From an uncultured Ruminiclostridium sp. (GTDB lineage Bacteria > Bacillota > Clostridia > Oscillospirales > Ruminococcaceae), in NCBI GenBank assembly GCA_910579265.1, contig CAJTTE010000001.1:172259-236258 (forward strand): a stretch of DNA of 64,000 bases, written 5' to 3'. The notes beneath the pieces are model-generated. The model saw only the letters and a list, made by a program, of their open reading frames with translations, had not been told where the DNA came from and searched no databases. A program made the translations under genes and the position numbers. This document shows positions 35,850 to 45,683 of the stretch, piece by piece. Every line of letters starts with the position of its first letter. Position 1 is the stretch's first letter.

Positions 35850-36512
35850 TTATTCGCCTTTTCTCCAGAACATACGGTGAGGCTCTACACCCTCCGCACC
35901 TTCCAGATGAGAACAATCGTTTACAAAAATCTCTTCGAATTTTCCGTCTTCCAACACATGATAGCAGCATACCCCCGTATTATCGACCCATTCACACTCC
36001 ATAATTCTTTCTATACCAATGCCGCGCATAAAACAGCACATATTTCGTATAGCGCATCCGTGTGAAGCAATAACTATACTCCGTCCTTTGTTTTTTTCAA
36101 CAACACGCAGGATACCGTTACTTACTCTGTTAAATACCTGCCTCATGGATTCACCCTTATCGGTCTTGAACCGGGAAAAATCATTCTTCCACAGATTATA
36201 TGTATCAGGAAATAAAACGGGAAGCTCCTCCCACTGCCGTCCCTCATACTCTCCCCCGTCTATTTCGGTAAAAGCGGGATCGGTAATAATTTCAGCGTTA
36301 TGGTACTTATTGACAGCAAGCGCTGTTTTATATGCTCTTATTAACGGAGAGGAATAAATAACGTCAAAACTAAGTCTTCTGCACCTTTCCGAAAGTAGCT
36401 CGAGCTGCATCTGCCCCTTTTTGGTGATATCCTGGTCAATCTTTCCCTGAAACGTATTGTTGATATTCCCCTGCGCTTCACAGTGGCGGACAAGATAAAG
36501 CGTTGTCACCAT
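35850..36512 (-). CDS. Histidine-phosphatase (phosphoglycerate mutase-like) protein
   Basis: 220 residues of the histidine phosphatase superfamily. The catalytic motif LVRHCEAQGN is at the N-terminus (R-H-x-E instead of the usual R-H-G-E), the second His is in VIASHGCAIRN (about residues 147-157), and SPLIRAYKTA and YEGRQWEELP are typical. Likely a phosphatase for a small phosphorylated metabolite rather than a glycolytic mutase. Its first codons overlap the end of pyrD by 7 nt, so it is translationally coupled as the last gene of the pyr cluster. A nucleotide or sugar-phosphate substrate would be inference. Confidence 0.82.
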   Translation of the reverse strand: MVTTLYLVRHCEAQGNINNTFQGKIDQDITKKGQMQLELLSERCRRLSFDVIYSSPLIRAYKTALAVNKYHNAEIITDPAFTEIDGGEYEGRQWEELPVLFPDTYNLWKNDFSRFKTDKGESMRQVFNRVSNGILRVVEKNKGRSIVIASHGCAIRNMCCFMRGIGIERIMECEWVDNTGVCCYHVLEDGKFEEIFVNDCSHLEGAEGVEPHRMFWRKGE

Positions 36513-37420
36513 GGCCGGACCGTCCCGACAATTTCGTCAAGAGAATCAAGATTGTTATCTATCATATATTTTTCTAATCCGTCAATAACCTTGAGAGGCG
36601 AATAAGGATCGGTAAAAATCGCAGTACCCATCTGAATTGCCTTAGCACCAGCCATCATCATTTCTACTGCGTCTTCGGCGGTGCTGATTCCGCCCATTCC
36701 CACAACGTCAATATTTACGGCGTTAGCAACCTGCCAGACCATTCTGAGTGCAACAGGAAAAACGGCAGGACCAGAAAACCCTCCTACGTTGTTCTTAAGA
36801 ATAGGTCTGCGTGTTTTAATATCTATCCTCATACCGAGAAGAGTGTTTATAAGGGAAATACAATCCGCGCCCTCTGCCTCTACCGCCTTAGCAATATCAG
36901 CTATATTGGTAACATTTGGCGTAAGCTTTACCATTAAAGGCTTATGTGTTACAGAACGAACGGCTTTCGTAACCGAAGCTGCTCCGTCACATGTAATTCC
37001 CCAGCTTGCTCCTCCCTGCTTTACATTAGGACAGGATATATTCAATTCTATCATGTCAACATCGGTGCCGTCCAATTTTTCGACAGCATTTTTATAATCA
37101 TCGAGAGTTGCTCCGGCAATATTGGCAATAATAACATTGCCCTGTTTTTTTGCTGTCGGAAGATAGTCGGATATAAAAACATCAATTCCTGGGTTTTGAA
37201 GCCCAACCGAATTTAACATTCCTTCAGGAGTTTCCGCAATACGCGGTGACGGATTGCCGTCCTTGGGCAATAGTGTAGTCCCCTTGCATGAAATTCCTCC
37301 GAGTCTGTTGAGAGGATAAAGATCCGTATAATCCTGACCAAATCCATACGTACCGGAAGCAGCAATTACCGGATTCGGAAAATCAACTCCCGCAACTGTT
37401 ACTGATAAATCCTTTTGCAT
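36506..37420 (-). CDS. pyrD: Dihydroorotate dehydrogenase B, catalytic subunit
   Basis: 304-residue class 1B dihydroorotate dehydrogenase with FMN in a TIM barrel. Signatures: NPVIAASGTYGFG, GISCKGTTL, MLNSVGLQNPG, IELNISCPN (active-site Cys region), VKLTPNVTNIA, and GMGGISTAEDAVEMMMAGA near the FMN phosphate. It oxidises dihydroorotate to orotate and passes electrons to PyrK. It starts 2 nt after the pyrK stop. Confidence 0.96.
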   Translation of the reverse strand: MQKDLSVTVAGVDFPNPVIAASGTYGFGQDYTDLYPLNRLGGISCKGTTLLPKDGNPSPRIAETPEGMLNSVGLQNPGIDVFISDYLPTAKKQGNVIIANIAGATLDDYKNAVEKLDGTDVDMIELNISCPNVKQGGASWGITCDGAASVTKAVRSVTHKPLMVKLTPNVTNIADIAKAVEAEGADCISLINTLLGMRIDIKTRRPILKNNVGGFSGPAVFPVALRMVWQVANAVNIDVVGMGGISTAEDAVEMMMAGAKAIQMGTAIFTDPYSPLKVIDGLEKYMIDNNLDSLDEIVGTVRPW

Positions 37421-37422
37421 AC

Positions 37423-38205
37423 CTAAAATATTACCTCCTCTCCGTTAAAGACAGGACCGTCCTTGCATACTCTGAGTACAAGCTCTCTGTCATTACGCTT
37501 TATTCTGCATGCACACCCGACGCAGGCGCCTACTCCGCACGCCATTCTTTCCTCAAGAGAAACCTCGCATGGAATATTATATTCTTTTGCGAAACCGACG
37601 ACTGCTTTAAGCATGGGAGCAGGACCACAAGCATAAATCATCGCGGTATCACCTTTCTTTATCTCCTCCTCAAGAGGAGCCGTAACCATTCCGTTATGAC
37701 CATAGCTTCCGTCATCGGTGCAAACAATAACATCGGCTCCGATACGATTTAAATCATCTTCAAGAATAACCCTGTCCTTACTCCTGAAACCTATAATCGC
37801 CTTAATTTTATTGCTCACGGAATATTCTGCCGCAATACCGCACATCGGAGGTACTCCTATGCCGCCGCCCACAACAATTATTTTTTTATCCGAAGGAACT
37901 TCCTTAACGGTAAACCCGTTACCCAGAGGCATAATTATATCCATGCTGTCTCCCGCTTTGAGCTGTGACAGCTTATTCGTTCCCTTGCCTCTTACTTCAA
38001 ACACAATACGTATTGTTCCGTTTTTTTTATCAATTTCACATATGGAAATAGGGCGGCGCAATGTATGTCCCTCCGCCCTGATATGAACGAACTGCCCTGC
38101 CCTTGAAGCGGAGGCTGCTTCGGGACAGCTTATAATGTAAGAATAAATATCCTTCGCAATTTCGCATTTTTCTATAATAGGATAAGAGCTACAAAAAAAT
38201 GGCAT
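37423..38205 (-). CDS. pyrK: Dihydroorotate dehydrogenase B, electron-transfer subunit
   Basis: 260 residues. FAD-binding N-terminal half (AGQFVHIRAEGHTLRRPISI), NAD-binding middle (GGGIGVPPM, IIGFRSKDRV), and a C-terminal [2Fe-2S] cluster region with four cysteines in ACGVGACVGCACRIK and VCKDGPVF. It passes electrons from PyrD to NAD+. ATG 38205 is preferred because GGGGGA is 6 nt upstream; a longer frame starting at 38247 overlaps the preceding gene. Confidence 0.94.
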   Translation of the reverse strand: MPFFCSSYPIIEKCEIAKDIYSYIISCPEAASASRAGQFVHIRAEGHTLRRPISICEIDKKNGTIRIVFEVRGKGTNKLSQLKAGDSMDIIMPLGNGFTVKEVPSDKKIIVVGGGIGVPPMCGIAAEYSVSNKIKAIIGFRSKDRVILEDDLNRIGADVIVCTDDGSYGHNGMVTAPLEEEIKKGDTAMIYACGPAPMLKAVVGFAKEYNIPCEVSLEERMACGVGACVGCACRIKRNDRELVLRVCKDGPVFNGEEVIF

Positions 38206-38240
38206 TATTTTTCCCCCTTTTTTAACGGTAGTCAATAAGC

Positions 38241-39527
38241 TTACCATCTATTTAAATTTCTTTCATACTTTTCCGTATAGCATTTCTTTAATTCTTCGGC
38301 CGTTATTCCGTAACAGAGCAAAACATCATTATAATACATAAGTACGTCGGCTAATTCCTCTATCAGATTTTTTCTTAGATTAAGATCCTCACAGGATTTC
38401 GTACCGCCATTTTTCTTAATAATATCTGTCACCTCTCCGATTTCCCCTATCATCCAGAGAAGTTTGTTCTTTCCCGTTTCGGGTCCGATCGTTTCCCATT
38501 TGCCCTGATACTTTAATTGAAGACTTCTTTGCATTGTTTTCATTTCATTTATGCCGAAGTCTCCCACGTCTGTTTCCGTTAATGATTTTCTGTATCTTAG
38601 AATCTTATATGTATGCCCGTCCCGGTCATCCACCATGTTCTCCGAGCCAACCTGCTTAAATCCAAAAAAAGCCGCCAATTTCTTTGAAGCCGTATTTTCC
38701 TCTCTCGTGGAATAAAGAAATTCCTTTGCCCCGTATTCCTTGCCGGCATAGTCCATAAGAGCCTTTAGTATCTGTTTTCCATAGCCCTTTCCCATATATT
38801 CTGCTCCCAAACAGATACCTGCTTCCTCACAGGCCAACGTAAATATTTTTTCCACTCCGGCAAAGCCGATGGCTTTACCGCTTTTCTTTTCATAAACAAG
38901 GTATGTATCGTGATCCCTTTGAAATTCGATTGTTTTCCTTATTCTGATCTGAGCGTCGTTTTCGTTTTCTGTCAGACTCCACCTCATATATCTGGAGCAC
39001 TCCGGTCTTGACCATACGTTTTCGTACATATCGCTCCAATCGCAAAAACGTGCCTTGTCAAGGTAAAGATCGGAAGCTTCTATCCTGTTTTGATTCAGCA
39101 TATACAGATTATTATCAATATGCCTGAAGCCTAAGGAAGAAAACATTTTTTTACTCTGCTCGTTAAAAGAGTAAATTTCCGCCTTTAAATATCTTATCCC
39201 CTTTTCTTTTGCAAGATCAATTATATTTTTTACGCTTTTTCTGCCGATATGTCTGTTTTGATACTCCCTGGAAACAACAATACATATTTCGTCATTGTCA
39301 TTTAAGGTTATATCACCTACTAACCTTCCTTTATACTCGATATAATAACATTCGCCGTGAGATGACATATGGTCGTACATAGCCTTAAGCTTATCCAAAG
39401 TATAAACATGATCGATATTATCCACTTGTTTACAAAGCTGTGGATCCTGATACCATTTTAAAGCTTCTTCATAATTTGGATAATACGGTACTAAAGAAAG
39501 CGATTCATCAATGATCCTTTTTTGCAT
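38241..39527 (-). CDS. Double GNAT acetyltransferase fused to a MazG-like NTP pyrophosphatase domain
   Basis: 428 residues with three domains. Residues about 1-150 are a first GNAT domain (GRLVGDITLNDNDEICIVV; REYQNRHIGRKSVKN). Residues about 155-325 are a second GNAT domain of the RimJ/RimL kind (GKAIGFAGVEKIF; GAEYMGKGYGKQILKALMDY; NTASKKLAAFFGFKQVG). Residues about 335-428 are an all-alpha MazG-like domain with the metal motifs E-x-x-E in GEIGEVTDIIKK and E-x-x-D in LIEELADVLMYY. I know no family with this order. A link between acetylation and nucleotide clean-up is only inference. It lies in the pyr cluster upstream of pyrK, with no matching role. Confidence 0.8.
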   Translation of the reverse strand: MQKRIIDESLSLVPYYPNYEEALKWYQDPQLCKQVDNIDHVYTLDKLKAMYDHMSSHGECYYIEYKGRLVGDITLNDNDEICIVVSREYQNRHIGRKSVKNIIDLAKEKGIRYLKAEIYSFNEQSKKMFSSLGFRHIDNNLYMLNQNRIEASDLYLDKARFCDWSDMYENVWSRPECSRYMRWSLTENENDAQIRIRKTIEFQRDHDTYLVYEKKSGKAIGFAGVEKIFTLACEEAGICLGAEYMGKGYGKQILKALMDYAGKEYGAKEFLYSTREENTASKKLAAFFGFKQVGSENMVDDRDGHTYKILRYRKSLTETDVGDFGINEMKTMQRSLQLKYQGKWETIGPETGKNKLLWMIGEIGEVTDIIKKNGGTKSCEDLNLRKNLIEELADVLMYYNDVLLCYGITAEELKKCYTEKYERNLNRW

Positions 39528-39669
39528 TTTGGAGTCTCCTTAATAAACATACTATTCAGTAAGCCCTGTCTCCCATCATTATTTTTTGGGTGAATTCATA
39601 CCTGTAAATCTCCCTCCCGATTATCACACCTGCAATCGATGATATAATCGGACATTTATAATTATCCGA

Positions 39670-40272
39670 TTAATACAGTCCATTTATATCGGTATTGAAA
39701 CATGCCCCTGTTTTAACAGGGTATTCAACACCGTGAGCATTGAAAATATTCTTTGATACACCCGAAGCTATTACAGAATAACAAGAATAAATTGCTTTTC
39801 CTGAGCAAATGATTCCATTGCACTGTTTTTCGTTTTCCATGATAAAGTCGTCAAAGTGGACTCCGCACATTATTTCGACTCCGCTGTCAAGCAAATATCT
39901 TTTAATTTGTTCGTAAATATGCTGATCAGCAGTGTTCCGCAGGGAAAAATCAAAATTATATCCTTTAATGCAGGAAAAAATTTCTTCGGCCTTCTGTCCT
40001 CCGATATGCCTGGAAAGAACGGCATACTCTTCACATAACAACGACGGCTTATTTCCAAAACATTTTTCCGTTCCCGAAAAGAACTCAGATAAAAAACAGT
40101 TATGTTCACATTCATAGCGGTTATTAAGACAAAACTGAGAACTGCAAGGCTTCAACGCCGAGTTGTCATTTTCAATAATCAGTATTTTCTTTCTTGAGCC
40201 GCTTTTAACCAATTCGATTGCAGTAAAATATCCGGCAGGAGCTGTTCCGACAATGACAACGTCATATCCCAT
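39670..40272 (-). pseudogene. Truncated FAD-dependent oxidoreductase
   Basis: 200 residues that match only the N-terminal part of the roughly 460-residue FAD-dependent dehydrogenase family often seen in Clostridia. The FAD loop is GTAPAG in place of GAGPAG, and the later GAGAFSDGK-like segment and the whole C-terminal half are absent. The frame ends just after GACFNTDINGLY. Probably a decaying gene, though the reading frame is intact over its whole length. It starts 11 nt after the next upstream gene. Confidence 0.6.
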
Positions 40273-40283
40273 AACCGCCGCTC

Positions 40284-40766
40284 CTAATCCTGAGGGTTTA
40301 TTTTGATCCCCCAGCCTTCCAATTTACGGATAAGCTCCTTTGGCGGATCGTGATACATATTAAATGTAATCCCTTCCAAATTCGGAAACTGCTTGATCTC
40401 CCGTTCGCTTATGTCGGTGATATCAAAATCAGCTCCCCAGTCAAAATACTTTTCAAAATCCAGATACTGAGGATTGATATTTCCGTAAACCTTCATCTCC
40501 TCGCCCGAATACAAAAAACGTATCCCCGGCGCCAGCGAACAAGGAATTTTAAGCTCGGAAAAAAACTTATTTCCCCGTTCAATATATTCCTTTAAACGCC
40601 TTATCGATTCTTCTTCGGATGCGGTAACATAATCCGCCTCATATCTTTCAAAATATTCGTCAGCGCCGTTATACGGCTCTCCGAGAAGCTTATGTTCATA
40701 CATAAGGACCTCTATGACCGCTAACTTAAAAGGCAAATTATCAAATTCGAGATATTCTTTATCCAT
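40284..40766 (-). CDS. Uncharacterised soluble protein (DUF6892-like)
   Basis: 160 residues, acidic and soluble. LPFKLAVIEVLMYEHKL near the N-terminus and DITDISEREIKQFPNLEGI near the C-terminus resemble small accessory proteins I associate with DUF6892; this assignment is weak. ATG 40766 is chosen because AGAGGA is 7 nt upstream. The SD lies in the last codons of the preceding membrane-protein gene, so translation is probably coupled. Confidence 0.55.
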   Translation of the reverse strand: MDKEYLEFDNLPFKLAVIEVLMYEHKLLGEPYNGADEYFERYEADYVTASEEESIRRLKEYIERGNKFFSELKIPCSLAPGIRFLYSGEEMKVYGNINPQYLDFEKYFDWGADFDITDISEREIKQFPNLEGITFNMYHDPPKELIRKLEGWGIKINPQD

Positions 40767-40768
40767 GA

Positions 40769-41308
40769 TCAATCCTCTATAAAAATTATCTTTTTATCAT
40801 CCTTTTTAGGCTGAATAGCCTTTACCCTATGAATGGAAAATCTCACAATAATAACAGTAACCAAAATATCCAAGGGAATTTGAAGAGAAAAAATTCCATT
40901 AAAGTTTCCAATCATTATCGCCTGATGAATACACATCCCCTCAAAAACGGCCAGTAAAACCGGAATGCGAACACAGGTAATAGCCGTTATCACTATATCG
41001 CTGTACTTTTGAGCATTTTCTTCATTAACGATATATTTTTTCGGCTTTTTTCTTGGTCGGTATATCATAAACAAAGATATTATAATAACCCCTGCGGCAA
41101 CGAATATCCATATCAGATTCCATTGCCAAACAACAAGATCGGCAATTTCATTGTTCACGCCGTGAATAAGCTTATTTTTATCGTCAATAAAAGCACCGAA
41201 TGAAAGAATACACTGTATTATGACTATAAAAATTATAACTGCAACAGCATCCAGGACCATTTGAGCTATCTGATAATTTCTTTTTACCTTTATATCACCG
41301 ATTCTCAT
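40769..41308 (-). CDS. Small integral membrane protein of unknown function
   Basis: 179 residues with four predicted membrane segments (about 18-40, 60-82, 108-130 and 138-158). A basic loop, YRPRKKPKKY, lies between the second and third, suggesting that loop is cytosolic. No family is recognised. It begins 28 nt after the carB stop and runs directly into the next small gene, so both are probably late genes of the car transcript. Confidence 0.6.
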   Translation of the reverse strand: MRIGDIKVKRNYQIAQMVLDAVAVIIFIVIIQCILSFGAFIDDKNKLIHGVNNEIADLVVWQWNLIWIFVAAGVIIISLFMIYRPRKKPKKYIVNEENAQKYSDIVITAITCVRIPVLLAVFEGMCIHQAIMIGNFNGIFSLQIPLDILVTVIIVRFSIHRVKAIQPKKDDKKIIFIED

Positions 41309-41336
41309 TTACATTAATCCTCATTCCGTAAACCTG

Positions 41337-44300
41337 TTATATTTTGGTAATATCAATCATTTCAACATCGTCAATTGACTTATGCATCTCCAGACATGAC
41401 ACAAGTGCATTCGCAGTATCTATTGACGTAAGACATGCAATGGATCTTTCCGATGCTTTTCTTCTCATTTTAACGCTGTCACGGGCAGGATCGCGGCCCG
41501 TCTCCGAAGTGGAAATAACATAGTTGATCTTACCGCTTTCAAGAAGAGAGATAACGTTAGGCTCCTTCCCCTCGTTTATGCGGTATGTGAAGTTTGTGGC
41601 GATCATATTTCTGTTGAGCAGTGAGGCTGTACCTCCGGTAGCATAAATGTCAAATCCAAGAGCCTCAAATCTGCTTGCAAGATCTATTATCTCCGGCTTG
41701 TCCTGATTTCTTACGGAGAACAAAACACCGCCCTTATACTGCATTTTGAACCCTGCTGCAATAAGTCCCTTGTACAAGGCTTCCGAAAATGTTTTTGCAA
41801 TCCCGAGGCACTCGCCTGTGGATTTCATTTCGGGACCTAATTGAGTATCAACGTCATGAAGCTTCTCAAAACTGAACACAGGCACCTTGACCGCAATATA
41901 ATCCCCAACAGGATACAGCCCGCTTGTATATCCCTGCTCCTTAAGCGAATGTCCAAGCATTATTTTTGTAGCTATATCCACCATCGGAACACCCGTGACC
42001 TTGCTGATATAAGGCACTGTTCTTGAAGAACGGGGATTTACTTCGATAACATAAACCTGATGATCATAAACCACATACTGTATATTCACAAGTCCTATAA
42101 CATTAAGCGCTTTCGCAAGACGCTCCGTATAGGTGATGATAACCTTTTTAACTCTTTCCGTAAGATTTTGAGCAGGATATACGGAAATACTGTCGCCGCT
42201 GTGAACGCCCGCTCTTTCAATATGCTCCATAATTCCGGGGATAAGGAAATCCGTTCCGTCGCATATAGCGTCTACCTCAACCTCGGTGCCCATCATATAC
42301 TTATCGATAAGTACGGGATTTTCGAGCTTATGAGCAGTAATAATCTTCATATATTCTGTAACATCGCTGTCAGCGTGAGCAATGATCATATTCTGACCGC
42401 CAAGCACATATGAAGGACGCAAAAGCACCGGATAACCGAGCTTATTTGCGGTAATAAGCGCTTCTTCGGTTGTAAATACCGTTTCCCCGGCAGGTCTGGG
42501 AATATCACATCTTTCAAGCAGCTCGTCGAACAGCTCTCTGTCCTCTGCGGCGTCAATGCTTTCAGCCGAGGTACCGAGTATATTTGCTCCTATCTTCTGT
42601 AAGTGCTTTGTAAGCTTTATAGCGGTCTGTCCTCCGAACTGGACCACTACTCCGTCCGGTTTTTCCGTAGCTATAAGATTATCTACATCCTCAAAGGTAA
42701 GCGGATCAAAATAAAGCCTGTCTCCCGTATCAAAGTCGGTGGAAACCGTTTCGGGGTTATTGTTGCAAAGAATCGCTTCATATCCCATTTCCTTAAGAGC
42801 CCATACACAGTGCACGGAGCAATAATCGAACTCTATTCCCTGTCCGATTCTGATAGGTCCCGAACCGAAAACAAGCACTTTTTTCTTATCGGTAGGATGT
42901 TGATTTATAAATTCCTCCGCCTCGTTTTCCTCATCATAAGTGCTGTAAAAATAAGGCGTTTCTGCGGAAAATTCAGCGGCGCAGGTATCAACCATCTTAT
43001 AAACGGCACGGCGCTTTTTAACGCCCCATTCCTCAATACTTTTTCCCGAAATCTGTTCAACAGTTTTATCGAGATAACAATACTTTTTCGCCGTATCGTA
43101 TTTTTCCTGTGTAAGCTCTCCCTCGGAAAGCCAATCCTCTAATTCCTTAAGATTTTTAAGCTTACATATAAACCATTTGTCAATCTTAGTAATACCGCAT
43201 ATAGTCTGTACGTCAATGTCACGCTTTAGCGCTTCAAAAATACAAAACGCTCTGTCCACATCCACATCGTGAAGCTTTTTCAAAACCTCCTCATCAGAAA
43301 GCTCAGTAAAATCCTTTTTCCTCATAGTGTCCATGCCAAGCTCAATTGAACGGACAGCCTTCATCATAGCCGCCTCAAAGCTTGTGCCGATAGACATTAT
43401 CTCGCCTGTGGCCTTCATCTGAGTACCCAATGTCTTTTTTGCATACACAAACTTATCAAAGGGCCATTTGGGGAACTTGACAACAAGATAATCGATTGCG
43501 GGCTCAAAGCAAGCATAGGTTTTTCCCGTAACCTGATTGATTATTTCATCGAGAGTATAACCGATCGCAATTCTTGTGGCTACCTTTGCGATAGGATAAC
43601 CGGTTGCCTTAGAGGCAAGCGCCGAAGAACGGCTTACACGGGGATTGACTTCTATGACCGCATACTCAAAGCTTTCTGGGTGCAGTGCGAACTGACAGTT
43701 GCAGCCGCCCTCGACCTCCAACGCCTGAACTATATTTAGAGCCGCCGTGCGCAGCATCTGATATTCCTTATCGGAAAGAGTCACTGCGGGAGCAACAACG
43801 ATGCTGTCTCCCGTATGAACGCCTACCGGATCAAAGTTTTCCATGGAGCAAACTGTAATAACATTGCTTTTTGCGTCGCGAATTACCTCAAATTCGATTT
43901 CCTTCCATCCGCTTATACATTTTTCAACCAATATCTGATGTATCGGCGACATTCTGAGCCCGTTTATGGCAATTTCGTGAAGCTCTTCCGCATTTTCTGC
44001 AATTCCTCCGCCTGTTCCCCCTAATGTAAATGCAGGACGCACGATAACAGGATAACCTATTCCGTTATCGGCGAAATCCATAGCGTCCTCCAGAGTTTCA
44101 ACGACCTTGGAAGGAATGCAGGGTTCGCCTATGGAATCCATAGTATCCTTAAAAGCCTGCCTGTCCTCAGCCTTGTGGATGGTGTCTGGATCCGCGCCTA
44201 AAAGCTTTACTCCGTGACTTTCAAGAAAGCCTTCTTCCGCAAGCTGCATTGAAAGAGTAAGACCTGTCTGTCCGCCCAATGTTGATAAAATGCTGTCGGG

Positions 44301-44546
44301 CTTCTCTATCTCGATTATTCTTTTAAGGCAGTCTAATGTAAGAGGTTCAATGTAAATTTTATCCGCCATATTTTTGTCCGTCATTATGGTTGCCGGATTT
44401 GAGTTTACAAGGACGACCTCCAAGCCCTCCTGCTTAAGAACACGGCAAGCCTGTGAACCCGCATAATCGAACTCGGCAGCCTGTCCGATGACTATGGGCC
44501 CCGAACCTATCATAAGAACCTTTTTTATATCATCTCTCAATGGCAT
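41337..44546 (-). CDS. carB: Carbamoyl-phosphate synthase, large subunit
   Basis: 1069 residues, full length. Two homologous ATP-grasp halves are visible: KVLMIGSGPIVIGQAAEFDY at the start and KVLVFGSGPIRIGQGIEFDY near residue 556, with matching ALHPESFEYAVIEVNPRVSRSSAL and IQYVVYDHQVYVIEVNPRSSR-type active-site segments (quoted in part). A C-terminal allosteric MGS-like domain (GFDIYATGGTASLL) follows. It makes carbamoyl phosphate from bicarbonate, ATP and ammonia supplied by CarA. It starts 3 nt after the carA stop. Confidence 0.97.
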   Translation of the reverse strand: MPLRDDIKKVLMIGSGPIVIGQAAEFDYAGSQACRVLKQEGLEVVLVNSNPATIMTDKNMADKIYIEPLTLDCLKRIIEIEKPDSILSTLGGQTGLTLSMQLAEEGFLESHGVKLLGADPDTIHKAEDRQAFKDTMDSIGEPCIPSKVVETLEDAMDFADNGIGYPVIVRPAFTLGGTGGGIAENAEELHEIAINGLRMSPIHQILVEKCISGWKEIEFEVIRDAKSNVITVCSMENFDPVGVHTGDSIVVAPAVTLSDKEYQMLRTAALNIVQALEVEGGCNCQFALHPESFEYAVIEVNPRVSRSSALASKATGYPIAKVATRIAIGYTLDEIINQVTGKTYACFEPAIDYLVVKFPKWPFDKFVYAKKTLGTQMKATGEIMSIGTSFEAAMMKAVRSIELGMDTMRKKDFTELSDEEVLKKLHDVDVDRAFCIFEALKRDIDVQTICGITKIDKWFICKLKNLKELEDWLSEGELTQEKYDTAKKYCYLDKTVEQISGKSIEEWGVKKRRAVYKMVDTCAAEFSAETPYFYSTYDEENEAEEFINQHPTDKKKVLVFGSGPIRIGQGIEFDYCSVHCVWALKEMGYEAILCNNNPETVSTDFDTGDRLYFDPLTFEDVDNLIATEKPDGVVVQFGGQTAIKLTKHLQKIGANILGTSAESIDAAEDRELFDELLERCDIPRPAGETVFTTEEALITANKLGYPVLLRPSYVLGGQNMIIAHADSDVTEYMKIITAHKLENPVLIDKYMMGTEVEVDAICDGTDFLIPGIMEHIERAGVHSGDSISVYPAQNLTERVKKVIITYTERLAKALNVIGLVNIQYVVYDHQVYVIEVNPRSSRTVPYISKVTGVPMVDIATKIMLGHSLKEQGYTSGLYPVGDYIAVKVPVFSFEKLHDVDTQLGPEMKSTGECLGIAKTFSEALYKGLIAAGFKMQYKGGVLFSVRNQDKPEIIDLASRFEALGFDIYATGGTASLLNRNMIATNFTYRINEGKEPNVISLLESGKINYVISTSETGRDPARDSVKMRRKASERSIACLTSIDTANALVSCLEMHKSIDDVEMIDITKI

Positions 44547-44549
44547 TGC

Positions 44550-45683
44550 TTATTTTTCCTCCTTGTGGTGCATCTGTCCGTTATTTGATTCTTCCTTATG
44601 TTTTTCTATCAGATCAATAAATTCATCAAAAAGATATGCGGTATCACGGGGACCGCCGCAGGCTTCCGGGTGAAACTGCACTGTAAAGGCGGGAGTATTG
44701 GTATATTTGATTCCTTCACAAGTGCCGTCGTTGGCGTTCACATGACTTATATTGCCTAAACCCGACGGAAGGCTGTCGCTTACAACGGCATAACCGTGAT
44801 TTTGACAGGTGATGTATGTTCTTCCGTGATCCTTATCGATAACAGGCTGATTTCCACCCCTGTGACCGTATTTGAGCTTAACTGTTTTAGCGCCGTTGGC
44901 GATCGCAAGAAGCTGATGCCCGAGACAAATTCCGAAAGTCGGTATGTTCCTGTCCAAAAGCTGTTTTAAAGTCTCGATTGCTTCTGTACAGTCCATAGGA
45001 TCGCCGGGGCCGTTAGATAGCATTATTCCATCGGGATTTAATTCGAGGATCTCATCCGCGGTGGTATTCCAGGGCATGACCGTAACGTTAAATCCCCTTT
45101 TAAGAAGATTTCGCCTTATATTAAATTTATATCCATAATCCAGCAAAACGATGTCATATTTACCGTTTTCGGCTTTAAAGACCTCCTTTTTCCCGCTTAC
45201 CTTAGGTACGGGCCTTTCCGGTATATAATCTTTTATTTTTTTAAGCGCAGTCTCAACATCCGTTTCCTGCGTAGTGATCATACCGTTCATAACGCCTGTC
45301 TCACGTATTATACGGGTCAGCCTTCTCGTATCGATGCCGCAAATACCTACAATACCGTACTTCTTTAAAAAGCTGTCTATAGTTTCCTCGCACCTGAAGT
45401 TGGAAGGGACTTCACACCATTCACGCACTACATAACCACCCGCTACGCTGCCTTTTGATTCATAATCCTCGCTGTTGGTTCCGTAATTGCCGTTAAGCGG
45501 AAATGTCTGCGTAATGATCTGACCGCAGTAGCTGGGATCGGTCAAGGTTTCCTGATAACCGGTCATACCGGTAGTAAAAACCGTTTCTCCGATAACAGTT
45601 CCTTCTTTACCGAAGCTCTTGCCTTTAAAAACAGTACCGTCCGATAAAATAAGATATGCCGTTTTTGCTGTTTTGAAATTCAT
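44550..45683 (-). CDS. carA: Carbamoyl-phosphate synthase, small (glutaminase) subunit
   Basis: 377 residues. N-terminal domain opening with YLILSDGTVFKGKSFG; C-terminal class I glutamine amidotransferase with the catalytic Cys in FGICLGHQLLA (about residues 250-260) and the His/Glu in VQFHPEACGGP. It hydrolyses glutamine and channels ammonia to CarB. The C-terminal tail is polar and short. SD AAAGGAATG is upstream. Two MITE-like repeats separate it from pyrF. Confidence 0.97.
   Translation of the reverse strand: MNFKTAKTAYLILSDGTVFKGKSFGKEGTVIGETVFTTGMTGYQETLTDPSYCGQIITQTFPLNGNYGTNSEDYESKGSVAGGYVVREWCEVPSNFRCEETIDSFLKKYGIVGICGIDTRRLTRIIRETGVMNGMITTQETDVETALKKIKDYIPERPVPKVSGKKEVFKAENGKYDIVLLDYGYKFNIRRNLLKRGFNVTVMPWNTTADEILELNPDGIMLSNGPGDPMDCTEAIETLKQLLDRNIPTFGICLGHQLLAIANGAKTVKLKYGHRGGNQPVIDKDHGRTYITCQNHGYAVVSDSLPSGLGNISHVNANDGTCEGIKYTNTPAFTVQFHPEACGGPRDTAYLFDEFIDLIEKHKEESNNGQMHHKEEK

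Noticed and set aside
40284..41308. Toxin-antitoxin pair
   Set aside because: The two overlapping small genes are a four-helix membrane protein and an acidic soluble protein without toxin or antitoxin motifs; coupling alone is not enough.
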